NCBI GenBank assembly: GCA_923184405.1 | Contig: OV299793.1 | Coordinates: 135,878-199,877 of the forward strand | DNA: 64,000 nt | From: Neisseria meningitidis | GTDB taxonomy: Bacteria; Pseudomonadota; Gammaproteobacteria; Burkholderiales; Neisseriaceae | Direction: 5' to 3' | Part shown: piece by piece, positions 1-7,405 of the stretch | Numbering within the stretch: position 1 is the first letter of the stretch | Layout of the letters: each line of letters starts with the position of its first letter | Made by a program: the position numbers and the translations under genes | The notes under the pieces: model-generated | The model's input: only the letters and a program-made list of their open reading frames with translations | The model's database searches: none | Told to the model about the DNA's origin: nothing

Positions 1-122
1 CCTGCTACATAAGCAGCCTCATCTGCTTTACTCCAACCCCATTCATAGCCACAAATCATTAAGCCATGTTTGTCGTTGTAGCCTTTGAACAGACTGTTGC
101 TCAAATTCAAATCCTTCATCAT
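1..122 (-). CDS. Hypothetical protein, N-terminal fragment
   Basis: Reading leftward from an ATG-ATG pair at 120-122, 40 codons stay open to the window edge. A purine-rich GGAAGAG stretch lies just upstream as a ribosome binding site. The visible peptide starts MMKDLNLSNSLF and contains the aromatic stretch MICGYEWGWS. I do not recognise the family and see no signal peptide or membrane segment in this part. It is followed on the same strand by nothing visible, because the gene runs out of the window. The next gene upstream (142-694) is on the same strand and only about 20 bases away, so the two may be co-transcribed. Confidence 0.55.
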   Translation of the reverse strand, partial: MMKDLNLSNSLFKGYNDKHGLMICGYEWGWSKADEAAYVA

Positions 123-141
123 GAACTCTTCCGTTTAAAAT

Positions 142-694
142 TTAAGAGCGATTGACTTCAATGTTTTTAGATCGGGTGGAAAAATCATTGTGTAGCCAAC
201 ATAAATTCAATAAATTTCCTGATAATTCGAAACCTACTAATAGCGCACCTATAAAAGCATTTTCATTACGTTCAGCATGACGGTCACGTCGTTCATATTT
301 TTTACGCTTGCTGTTCCCTGTTATTACAGCTAAGCCAAGTGATATGGCGAGAATTGCCCAAACAATAGTACTTAAATAACAATTTTCCCCATACTATCAA
401 TAACGAAAGAAAAAACCTTTTAGTATTAGATCGATAGATTATAATCCATGCCCATGAAAATGCAATAAGAGTTATACATAAGATACAAGCTGACAGGATT
501 TCTTTATTTCTAATTAAATAACTTAGAGCGATGAGGATGACAGGTGTCAAGAAAATAATAGTTACATCCCGATAGCTATAAAAGAAAACTGCCCTATTTT
601 GAATGTGGAGATGTGCACAGAATCCAATATAGCTAAGGATAATAGTTAATATAATAAAAAAAGACCACCAAGGGTGAAGAGATAGGAATTCCAT
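142..694 (-). CDS. Hypothetical membrane protein, frameshifted
   Basis: Starts at ATG 692-694 (MEFLSLHPWW), with AAAAGGAAAA upstream. The first 100 residues hold about three hydrophobic segments (SFFIILTIILSYIGF, a stretch around VTIIFLTPVILIALSYLI, and ACILCITLIAFSWAWIIIY), so it is an integral membrane protein. The open frame as written stops at 302. Near 372-378 a one-base shift moves into a frame that continues with VWAILAISLGLAVI, a charged KRKKYERRDRHAE stretch and a cytoplasmic-looking tail, ending at the TAA at 142-144. I read the two pieces as one gene of about 183 residues. Function unknown. No family recognised. Confidence 0.6.
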
Positions 695-810
695 GTTTTC
701 CTTTTTTGTAAAAAGGAAAAAATCTTATCTAATAGTTAATTGCCTAACCAGCCAGAAGAAGTTTAAAATCTATCCCAATAATTCAACCATCTATACAGAA
801 AGTTCAGCTT

Positions 811-1187
811 ATGGAAACCCACGAAAAAATCCGCCTGATGCGCGAATTGAATAAATGGTCCCAGGAGGATATGGCGGAAAAGCTGGCGATGTCGGCAGGA
901 GGGTATGCCAAATCGAACGGGGCGAAACGCAGTTGAATGTCCCGCGTTTGGAGCAGTTGGCTCAGATTTTCAAAATCGATATGTGGGACTTGCTCAAATC
1001 AGACGGTGGTGGGATGGTGTTTCAGATTAATGAAGGTGATAGTGGTGGCGATAATGCGTTGTATGCGTCGGGTGATGTTTCGATGAAAATAGAATTTTTA
1101 AAAATGGAGTTGAAACACTGCAAAGAAATGTTGGAACAAAAAGACAAAGAAATCGAGCTGCTCCGCAAGCTGACCGAAACCGTTTAA
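811..1187 (+). CDS. XRE-family helix-turn-helix regulator (frameshifted)
   Basis: The ATG at 811 opens METHEKIRLMRELNKWSQED, the first helices of an XRE/Cro helix-turn-helix domain (residues about 5-60, including SQEDMAEKL and IERGETQLNVPRLEQLA). The last 35 residues (MKIEFLKMELKHCKEMLEQ) form a charged coiled coil, probably for dimerisation. The frame breaks near 909, where GCCAAATCGAA should read GCCAAAATCGAA, giving AKIERGE. One A is missing from a run. With that restored the protein is about 125 residues. It is probably a DNA-binding regulator. Its target is not evident, and it sits alone ahead of a terminator and rsmD. Confidence 0.75.
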
Positions 1188-1193
1188 ACAGAT

Positions 1194-1224
1194 ATGCCGT
1201 CTGAAAAAAGTTTTCAGACGGCAT
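1194..1224. terminator. Inverted DNA-uptake-sequence pair
   Basis: ATGCCGTCTGAAAA and its reverse complement face each other across a 3-base loop, directly after the XRE gene. In Neisseria this arrangement acts as a rho-independent terminator as well as a transformation uptake signal. Confidence 0.85.
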
Positions 1225-1242
1225 ATTCGCTGACAGGTCTTG

Positions 1243-1248
1243 TATAAT
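1243..1248 (+). promoter_or_regulatory. Candidate -10 box for rsmD
   Basis: TATAAT lies 27 bases before the rsmD ATG and just after the uptake-sequence terminator, where a new promoter is expected. I see no convincing -35 box at 16-18 bases. Confidence 0.4.
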
Positions 1249-1275
1249 ACCGTTTGAACTTACAGGTTTTTGATT

Positions 1276-1845
1276 ATGGCGGCAGGCAAACATACCAAAC
1301 ACAGCAACCGGGTACGCATTATCGGCAGGCAATGCCGGGGCAGGAAATTGAGTTTCACATCCGCCGACGGACTGCGTCCGACACCCGACAGCGTGCGTGA
1401 AAAGCTGTTTAACTGGCTGGGACAGGATTTGACGGGTAAAACGGTTTTGGATCTCTTCGGAGGCAGCGGCGCACTCGGTATAGAAGCCGCTTCGCGCAAC
1501 GCCAAACGCGTGCTGATTTCGGATAACAACCGCCAAACCGTGCAGACCTTGCAGAAAAACAGTCGCGAACTGGGTTTGGGGCAGGTGCAAATCGTCTGTT
1601 CAGACGGCATCGCATATTTGAAGACCGTATCCGAACAGTTTGATGTTGTCTTTCTCGACCCGCCGTTTGCATGGCAGGACTGGCAAATCCTGTTTGATGC
1701 CTTGAAGCCGTGCCTGAACCCCCGAGCATTCGTCTATCTCGAGGCGGGTACGCTGCCGGATATTCCCGATTGGCTGACGGAATATAGAGAAGGGAAATCG
1801 GGGCAGAGTACATTCGAATTAAGGGTTTTCCAAGTGGCTGAATAA
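1276..1845 (+). CDS. rsmD: 16S rRNA (guanine966-N2)-methyltransferase RsmD
   Basis: Intact 189-residue protein of the RsmD family, which N2-methylates G966 of 16S rRNA in the assembling 30S subunit using S-adenosylmethionine. Residues 20-45 (RIIGRQCRGRKL, RPTPDSVREKLFNWL) are the family N-terminal signature. DLFGGSGALGIEAASR is the SAM-binding motif I, and VVFLDPPF is the catalytic (D/N)PPF/Y motif. I chose ATG 1276 over an in-frame TTG six bases earlier because the encoded MAAGKHTKHSNRVRIIGG-like start suits the family. It is monocistronic, between an uptake-sequence terminator and the ferredoxin promoter. Confidence 0.9.
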   Translation: MAAGKHTKHSNRVRIIGRQCRGRKLSFTSADGLRPTPDSVREKLFNWLGQDLTGKTVLDLFGGSGALGIEAASRNAKRVLISDNNRQTVQTLQKNSRELGLGQVQIVCSDGIAYLKTVSEQFDVVFLDPPFAWQDWQILFDALKPCLNPRAFVYLEAGTLPDIPDWLTEYREGKSGQSTFELRVFQVAE

Positions 1846-1913
1846 TATGCGCTTTGATAATCATTTCCGAGTTGTAAACATTCGTTTGCAACCGTCCGGT
1901 TCAAAAAACCTTG

Positions 1914-1922
1914 TGCTATAAT
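1914..1922 (+). promoter_or_regulatory. Extended -10 promoter for ferredoxin gene
   Basis: TGCTATAAT at the end of a 120-base spacer forms an extended -10 element (TGN-TATAAT) about 45 bases before the ferredoxin ATG. The upstream -35 region is weak, as is common with extended -10 promoters. Confidence 0.55.
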
Positions 1923-1945
1923 CCGCGCCCGCCCGGTTTTGATAA

Positions 1946-2218
<273 letters not shown>

Positions 2219-2313
2219 ATTCTTTTTAAAACATCAAATTATGTCTGTTTTGAAATAAAATCAAAAAAAACTTGACGGAAAAGCAAGCCGCTAATAAACT
2301 AACGTTCTCTTTT

Positions 2314-2397
2314 GGAGGGATTCCTGAGCGGTCAAAGTGGGCAGACTGTAAATCTGTTGCGAAAGCTTCTAGGGTTCGAATCCTTCTCCCTCCACCA
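2314..2397 (+). tRNA. tRNA-Tyr (GTA)
   Basis: An 84-base class II tRNA with a long variable arm, anticodon GTA in the loop CTGTAAA, T-arm GGTTCGAATCC and an encoded 3' CCA. The acceptor GGAGGGA pairs with TCCCTCC. It is first in the tRNA-Tyr/Gly/Thr cluster ahead of tufA, the same arrangement as the tufB tRNA operon of enterobacteria. Confidence 0.93.
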
Positions 2398-2427
2398 AAA
2401 TTCTTACTTGGGGCAGTAGCGAGTAAT

Positions 2428-2501
2428 GCGGGTATAGCTCAATGGTAGAGCAGAAGCCTGGCAAGCTTACGGTGAGGGTTCGATGCCCTTCACCTGCTCC
2501 A
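2428..2501 (+). tRNA. tRNA-Gly body with apparent GGC anticodon
   Basis: The cloverleaf has acceptor GCGGGTA, D-arm GCTCAATGGTAGAGC, and CCA encoded. The body and its position between tRNA-Tyr and tRNA-Thr are those of tRNA-Gly(TCC). As written, the anticodon loop is CTGGCAA, giving GGC (alanine), where CTTCCAA is expected. The T-loop (GGTTCGATGCC) and the 3' acceptor strand (CCTGC for CCCGC) also look changed, so sequence error is the likeliest explanation. I call it tRNA-Gly from its body, not from the anticodon. Confidence 0.75.
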
Positions 2502-2510
2502 AACAATTAG

Positions 2511-2585
2511 GCCCATGTAGCTCAGGGGTAGAGCACTCCCTTGGTAAGGAAGAGGTCGGCAGTTCAAATCTGCCCATGGGCACCA
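2511..2585 (+). tRNA. tRNA-Thr (GGT)
   Basis: A 75-base tRNA with acceptor GCCCATG pairing with CATGGGC, anticodon GGT in loop TTGGTAA, T-arm GCAGTTCAAATCTGC, and encoded CCA. The 3' anticodon stem reads GGAAG where GGGAG would pair perfectly. It lies 48 bases before tufA and is probably co-transcribed with it. Confidence 0.9.
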
Positions 2586-2633
2586 TCTCTCGATTATTCA
2601 TTTCTTTAAGGCTTAGATATATAGGATATTGCC

Positions 2634-3816
2634 ATGGCTAAGGAAAAATTCGAACGTAGCAAACCGCACGTAAACGTTGGCACCATCGGTCACGTTGACC
2701 ATGGTAAAACCACCCTGACTGCCGCTTTGACTACTATTTTGGCTAAAAAATTCGGCGGTGCTGCAAAAGCTTACGACCAAATCGACAACGCACCCGAAGA
2801 AAAAGCACGCGGTATTACCATTAACACCTCGCACGTGGAATACGAAACCGAAACCCGCCACTACGCACACGTAGACTGCCCGGGGCACGCCGACTACGTT
2901 AAAAACATGATTACCGGCGCCGCACAAATGGACGGTGCAATCCTGGTATGTTCCGCAGCCGACGGCCCTATGCCGCAAACCCGCGAACACATCCTGCTGG
3001 CCCGCCAAGTAGGCGTACCTTACATCATCGTGTTCATGAACAAATGCGACATGGTCGACGATGCCGAGCTGTTGGAACTGGTTGAAATGGAAATCCGCGA
3101 CCTGCTGTCCAGCTACGACTTCCCCGGCGACGACTGCCCGATTGTACAAGGTTCCGCACTGAAAGCCTTGGAAGGCGATGCCGCTTACGAAGAAAAATCT
3201 TCGAACTGGCTGCCGCATTGGACAGCTACATCCCGACTCCCGAGCGTGCCGTGGACAAACCGTTCCTGCTGCCTATCGAAGACGTGTTCTCCATTTCCGG
3301 CCGCGGTACAGTAGTAACCGGCCGTGTAGAGCGCGGTATCATCCACGTTGGTGACGAGATCGAAATCGTCGGTCTGAAAGAAACCCAAAAACCACCTGTA
3401 CCGGCGTTGAAATGTTCCGCAAACTGCTGGACGAAGGTCAGGCGGGCGACAACGTAGGCGTATTGCTGCGCGGTACCAAACGTGAAGACGTAGAGCGTGG
3501 TCAGGTATTGGCCAAACCGGGTACTATCACTCCTCACACCAAGTTCAAAGCAGAAGTGTACGTACTGAGCAAAGAAGAGGGCGGCCGCCATACCCCGTTC
3601 TTCGCCAACTACCGTCCCCAATTCTACTTCCGTACCACCGACGTAACCAGCGCGGTTACTTTGGAAGAAGGTGTGGAAATGGTAATGCCGGGTGAGAACG
3701 TAACCATTACCGTAGAACTGATTGCGCCTATCGCTATGGAAGAAGGCCTGCGCTTTGCGATTCGCGAAGGCGGCCGTACCGTGGGTGCAAACGTGGTTTC
3801 TTCTGTTATCGCTTAA
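2634..3816 (+). CDS. tuf: Elongation factor Tu, copy A (two frameshifts)
   Basis: EF-Tu is the GTPase that delivers aminoacyl-tRNA to the ribosome. The span matches a 394-residue protein. The G domain holds GHVDHGKT (P-loop), the DCPGH motif, NKCD and GSALK; domains 2 and 3 follow. Two one-base losses in A runs break the frame: near 3191-3199 ([14 protein letters not shown]) and near 3386-3391 ([14 protein letters not shown]). Restoring each A gives a normal protein. It follows the tRNA cluster and precedes tRNA-Trp and secE, as in E. coli tufB. The second copy, at 19957, is far more damaged. Confidence 0.93.
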
Positions 3817-3822
3817 GTTTAG

Positions 3823-3898
3823 AGGCCAATAGCTCAATTGGTAGAGTATCGGTATCCAAAACCGAGGGTTGCGGGTTCGAGACCCTCTTGGCCTGCTA
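3823..3898 (+). tRNA. tRNA-Trp (CCA)
   Basis: Starts six bases after the tufA stop. Acceptor AGGCCAA pairs with TTGGCCT, the anticodon loop ATCCAAA gives CCA, and the T-arm is GCGGGTTCGAGACC. The encoded 3' end reads GCTA where GCCA is expected. The tufA-tRNA-Trp-secE-nusG order is conserved in beta- and gammaproteobacteria. Confidence 0.9.
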
Positions 3899-4012
3899 AA
3901 TAAAAAATTAACCTACCTTGTGCCGGTTAATATTTTTGTATTTGTTATTTAGTAAACTCTCTTGCCATTTACATGGATTGAGAATAGACAGATGCTATGA
4001 TGGATAAATAAT

Positions 4013-4291
4013 ATGACAGAACATACGCCTGAAAAAAAGAACGTTAAAGTGGATCAACTGGTTGTTCAAGATAAAGAATCTGCATCTAATTCCGGTAAGG
4101 AAGTGTTTTTTGCATATTTCTCAAATTCTTGGTCCGAATTCAAAAAGGTGGTTTGGCCTAAGCGTGAAGATGCTGTCAGAATGACTGTATTTGTTATAGT
4201 GTTTGTTGCTGTGCTTTCTATATTTATCTATGCGGCAGATACAGCAATTTCGTGGTTATTTTTTGATGTATTGCTGAGAAGGGAAGGTTGA
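4013..4291 (+). CDS. secE: Preprotein translocase subunit SecE
   Basis: A 92-residue single-span subunit of the SecYEG translocon. The N-terminal 50 residues are hydrophilic. The conserved amphipathic helix [18 protein letters not shown] precedes one membrane span ([21 protein letters not shown]). This is the short one-TM form, unlike the three-TM E. coli SecE. The gene is intact. Its stop is separated from nusG by one base, so the two are translationally close. Confidence 0.93.
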   Translation: MTEHTPEKKNVKVDQLVVQDKESASNSGKEVFFAYFSNSWSEFKKVVWPKREDAVRMTVFVIVFVAVLSIFIYAADTAISWLFFDVLLRREG

Positions 4292-4292
4292 G

Positions 4293-4829
4293 ATGTCGCA
4301 AAAATGGTATGTTGTACAGGCGTATTCAGGGTTTGAGAAGAATGTCCAACGAATATTGGAAGAGCGTATTGCCCGTGAGGAGATGGGAGATTATTTCGGA
4401 CAAATTCTGGTGCCTGTAGAGAAAGTTGTTGATATCCGCAATGGTCGTAAGACTATTAGTGAAAGAAAGTCATATCCTGGTTATGTGCTAGTTGAGATGG
4501 AAATGACAGATGACTCTTGGCATCTTGTAAAAAGCACCCCCCGTGTTTCCGGTTTTATTGGAGGGAGGGCTAATAGACCTACGCCGATTAGTCAGAGAGA
4601 GGCTGAAATTATTTTACAGCAGGTTCAGACCGGCATAGAGAAGCCGAAACCAAAAGTTGAATTTGAGGTCGGTCAACAGGTTCGTGTAAATGAAGGGCCG
4701 TTTGCGGATTTTAACGGGGTGGTTGAGGAGGTCAATTATGAACGGAATAAGTTACGCGTGTCTGTTCAGATATTTGGTAGAGAAACACCTGTTGAGCTGG
4801 AGTTCAGCCAGGTTGAAAAGATTAACTGA
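4293..4829 (+). CDS. nusG: Transcription termination/antitermination protein NusG
   Basis: Intact 178-residue NusG, which binds RNA polymerase, suppresses pausing and links it to Rho or to ribosomal protein S10. The N-terminal NGN domain begins [17 protein letters not shown]. The C-terminal KOW domain includes [17 protein letters not shown]. It is co-transcribed with secE upstream. About 100 bases separate it from rplK, including an A-rich stretch and GGGAGCGGAAATGGTTCCGC, which can fold into a small hairpin. Confidence 0.95.
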   Translation: MSQKWYVVQAYSGFEKNVQRILEERIAREEMGDYFGQILVPVEKVVDIRNGRKTISERKSYPGYVLVEMEMTDDSWHLVKSTPRVSGFIGGRANRPTPISQREAEIILQQVQTGIEKPKPKVEFEVGQQVRVNEGPFADFNGVVEEVNYERNKLRVSVQIFGRETPVELEFSQVEKIN

Positions 4830-4929
4830 TTTTTATACTTGAAAAAAAAGCAATAAGAGGATAGAATCAAAAATTAACTTGGGGAGCGGAAATGGTTCCG
4901 CGTCTTACCCGTTTTTAGGAGTCCGTTAA

Positions 4930-5364
4930 GTGGCAAAGAAAATTATCGGCTATATTAAACTGCAAATTCCTGCAGGTAAAGCCAATCCATCTCCTCCGGT
5001 TGGTCCTGCTTTGGGTCAGCGCGGTTTGAATATTATGGAATTTTGTAAGGCATTTAATGCTGCAACCCAAGGTATGGAGCCTGGCTTACCGATTCCGGTT
5101 GTGATTACTGCATTTGCAGATAAATCATTCACATTTGTGATGAAAACCCCGCCAGCTTCTATCTTGTTGAAAAAGGCTGCCGGTTTGCAAAAAGGTAGTT
5201 CTAATCCTCTGACCAACAAAGTGGGTAAATTGACCCGTGCCCAGTTGGAAGAAATTGCTAAAACTAAAGAGCCTGATTTGACTGCTGCTGACTTGGATGC
5301 GGCTGTCCGTACTATAGCAGGTTCTGCTCGCTCAATGGGCTTGGATGTGGAGGGTGTTGTATAA
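4930..5364 (+). CDS. rplK: 50S ribosomal protein L11
   Basis: Intact 144-residue L11, which with L10-L12 builds the GTPase-associated stalk base on 23S rRNA. It starts at GTG 4930, preceded by TTTTAGGAGT. The proline-rich N-terminus ([19 protein letters not shown]) is the thiostrepton/factor-binding part, and the C-terminal domain binds rRNA. Its TAA overlaps the rplA ATG (TAATG), which implies translational coupling. Confidence 0.95.
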
Positions 5365-6059
5365 TGGCTAAAGTATCTAAACGCTTGAAAGCTCTTCGCT
5401 CTTCTGTGGAAGCCAATAAATTATATGCAATTGATGAAGCAATTGCTTTGGTAAAAAAAGCAGCGACTGCTAAATTTGACGAGTCTGTTGACGTATCTTT
5501 CAACTTGGGCGTTGATCCGCGTAAATCTGACCAAGTTATCCGTGGTTCGGTCGTTCTGCCTAAAGGCACCGGTAAGATAACCCGTGTGGCTGTATTTACT
5601 CAAGGTGCAAATGCAGAAGCTGCTAAAGAAGCTGGTGCAGATATCGTCGGTTTCGAAGATTTGGCTGCTGAAATCAAAGCAGGCAATCTGAACTTTGACG
5701 TTGTTATTGCTTCTCCCGATGCAATGCGTATTGTTGGTCAATTGGGTACTATTTTGGGTCCTCGAGGCTTGATGCCAAACCCTAAAGTAGGTACTGTTAC
5801 TCCTAACGTTGCTGAAGCAGTAAAAAATGCAAAAGCAGGTCAAGTGCAGTACCGTACCGACAAGGCAGGTATTGTTCATGCAACGATTGGTCGTGCTTCA
5901 TTCGCTGAAGCTGATTTGAAAGAGAACTTTGATGCGTTGCTGGATGCTATCGTTAAAGCCAAGCCTGCTGCCGCTAAAGGTCAGTATCTGAAAAAAGTTG
6001 CTGTGTCTAGCACCATGGGTTTGGGTATTCGCGTTGATACATCAAGCGTAAATAACTAA
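5364..6059 (+). CDS. rplA: 50S ribosomal protein L1
   Basis: Intact 231-residue L1, the mobile protein of the L1 stalk near the E site and a translational repressor of its own operon in enterobacteria. Diagnostic stretches are [32 protein letters not shown] and the C-terminal [11 protein letters not shown]. It is coupled to rplK by stop/start overlap and followed by the L10 leader. Confidence 0.95.
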   Translation: MAKVSKRLKALRSSVEANKLYAIDEAIALVKKAATAKFDESVDVSFNLGVDPRKSDQVIRGSVVLPKGTGKITRVAVFTQGANAEAAKEAGADIVGFEDLAAEIKAGNLNFDVVIASPDAMRIVGQLGTILGPRGLMPNPKVGTVTPNVAEAVKNAKAGQVQYRTDKAGIVHATIGRASFAEADLKENFDALLDAIVKAKPAAAKGQYLKKVAVSSTMGLGIRVDTSSVNN

Positions 6060-6071
6060 TCTTAAGGAATT

Positions 6072-6103
6072 TTCAAGCAGTTTGGTTTTCTGGGCTGCTT
6101 GAA
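6072..6103 (+). other. Hairpin after rplA
   Basis: TTCAAGCAG and CTGCTTGAA form a 9-bp perfect stem with a 14-base loop, 13 bases after the rplA stop. It lacks a strong following T run, so it may be a processing or partial-termination structure ahead of the L10 leader. Confidence 0.45.
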
Positions 6104-6129
6104 TTTGGGCTACTTAAAATTAAGTAGAT

Positions 6130-6287
6130 GTCCAAGACCGTAGGGATCGTAAGATTTAATCGTAACTGCCCTACGCAGACGGTAGTCCTGAAACACATTG
6201 CAAGATTGCTTGTAAGATGTCTTTTAGGTTACCGCGCTGGTGGGATATCGTTTTGGTATCCTGTTTATAAACAGTGGGAGGTAGACC
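6130..6287 (+). ncRNA. Ribosomal protein L10 leader
   Basis: The 228-base rplA-rplJ spacer holds the L10 leader, the mRNA structure to which L10-(L12)4 binds to repress rplJL translation. The recognisable core is GACCGTAGGGATCG pairing with CCTACGCAGACGGTAG, similar to the canonical gammaproteobacterial leader. It ends at the rplJ ribosome binding site (GTGGGAGG). The limits are approximate because I cannot run a covariance model. Confidence 0.65.
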
Positions 6288-6788
6288 TTGAGTCTCAATA
6301 TTGAAACCAAGAAAGTGGCGGTCGAGGAAATTAGCGCGGCAATTGCTAATGCTCAAACCCTCGTAGTCGCTGAATATCGCGGTATCAGTGTTTCCAGTAT
6401 GACTGAGCTTCGTGCGAATGCACGTAAAGAAGGCGTTTATTTGCGCGTTCTGAAAAATACTTTGGCTCGTCGTGCAGTGCAAGGTACTTCATTTGCAGAA
6501 TTGGCCGATCAAATGGTTGGTCCGTTGGTTTACGCTGCTTCTGAAGATGCTGTTGCTGCTGCTAAAGTGTTGCACCAATTCGCGAAAAAAGATGACAAAA
6601 TTGTCGTTAAAGCCAGTTCTTACAATGGCGAAGTAATGAATGCTGCTCAGGTTGCTGAGTTGGCTTCTATTCCGAGCCGCGAAGAGCTGTTGTCCAAACT
6701 GTTGTTCGTTATGCAAGCTCCTGTATCGGGCTTTGCGCGCGGTTTGGCTGCTTTGGCAGAGAAAAAAGCCAGCGAAGAAGCCGCTTAA
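6288..6788 (+). CDS. rplJ: 50S ribosomal protein L10
   Basis: Intact 166-residue L10, the base of the ribosomal stalk that anchors L7/L12 dimers. It starts at TTG 6288 ([16 protein letters not shown]), with GGGAGG 7 bases upstream. No ATG gives as good an N-terminus, and the weak start fits a gene controlled at translation. [15 protein letters not shown] and LKNTLARRA are family motifs. The C-terminal alanine-rich helix binds L12. Confidence 0.93.
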   Translation: MSLNIETKKVAVEEISAAIANAQTLVVAEYRGISVSSMTELRANARKEGVYLRVLKNTLARRAVQGTSFAELADQMVGPLVYAASEDAVAAAKVLHQFAKKDDKIVVKASSYNGEVMNAAQVAELASIPSREELLSKLLFVMQAPVSGFARGLAALAEKKASEEAA

Positions 6789-6845
6789 TCGATTTTGTTT
6801 CTGTTAATCAATTATTTTTTAATACAATATTTGGAGTAAAATAGC

Positions 6846-7216
6846 ATGGCTATTACTAAAGAAGACATTTTGGAAGCAGTTGGTTCTTTGACCGTAATGG
6901 AATTGAACGACTTGGTTAAAGCTTTGAAGAAAAATTCGGTGTTTCTGCTGCTGCTGTTGCAGTTGCAGGTCCTGCTGGTGCTTATGCTGCCGATGCTGAA
7001 GAAAAAACCGAATTTGATGTCGTTTTGGCTTCTGTTTACGATCAAAAAGTCGGCGTGATTAAAGTTGTCCGTGCAATTACAGGTTTGGGTCTGAAAGAAG
7101 CTAAAGACATCGTTGACGGTGCACCTAAAACCATTAAAGAGGGTGTTTCTAAAGCTGAAGCCGAAGACATCCAAAAACAACTGGAAGAAGCTGGCGCTAA
7201 AGTCGAAATCAAATAA
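6846..7216 (+). CDS. rplL: 50S ribosomal protein L7/L12 (frameshifted)
   Basis: Stalk protein L7/L12, about 123 residues, which recruits translation factors. The N-terminal dimerisation domain ([21 protein letters not shown]) is followed by an alanine-rich hinge. The C-terminal factor-binding domain has [20 protein letters not shown]. One base is missing near 6929 (GCTTTGAAG for GCTTTTGAAG), a T-run shortfall. After it the frame is open to 7216, so this is a single lesion. A hairpin follows. Confidence 0.92.
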
Positions 7217-7231
7217 TTTGATGTTCTTATG

Positions 7232-7263
7232 AAGGCTGGCAGTTTTCTGCCAGCCTTATTTTG
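7232..7263 (+). terminator. Attenuator hairpin between rplL and rpoB
   Basis: AAGGCTGGCAG and CTGCCAGCCTT form an 11-bp stem with a four-T loop, followed by ATTTTG. In E. coli an attenuator at this position reduces read-through into rpoBC to about one fifth; the same role is inferred here. Confidence 0.75.
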
Positions 7264-7288
7264 CTTCTTAAAATAAACATCAAGTATT

Positions 7289-7340
7289 GTTTACATTTAT
7301 TTGCATAGTTTTTATCAAATCATTGCAAATAAATGTAAAC
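7289..7340. repeat. 17-bp perfect inverted repeat upstream of rpoB
   Basis: GTTTACATTTATTTGCA (7289-7305) is exactly repeated in reverse complement at 7324-7340 with an 18-base spacer, between the rplL attenuator and rpoB. In RNA it would form a long AU-rich stem. E. coli has an RNase III site in this spacer, so an mRNA processing site is a reasonable inference. A smaller GCCGT/ACGGC hairpin follows at about 7355-7373. Confidence 0.7.
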
Positions 7341-7405
7341 ATCAGATTGATGCGTGCCGTTGCTTTCAAACGGCCTATTATTGAAAATTACTTTTCGGAG
7401 TGTAT

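Noticed and set aside
302..694. A free-standing 130-residue membrane protein
   Set aside because: Its last 30 residues are out of frame. The neighbouring frame continues to 142 with sensible codons, so it is one longer, frameshifted gene.
2613..3218. Long open frame antisense to tufA (and similar frames opposite rpoB, rpoC, fusA and valS)
   Set aside because: Mirror-image frames from strong codon bias of highly expressed genes; no start signals or family resemblance.
3191..3391. Programmed ribosomal frameshifting in tufA
   Set aside because: No slippery heptamer plus structure, two separate -1-base lesions in one gene, and the same kind of lesion in many unrelated genes.
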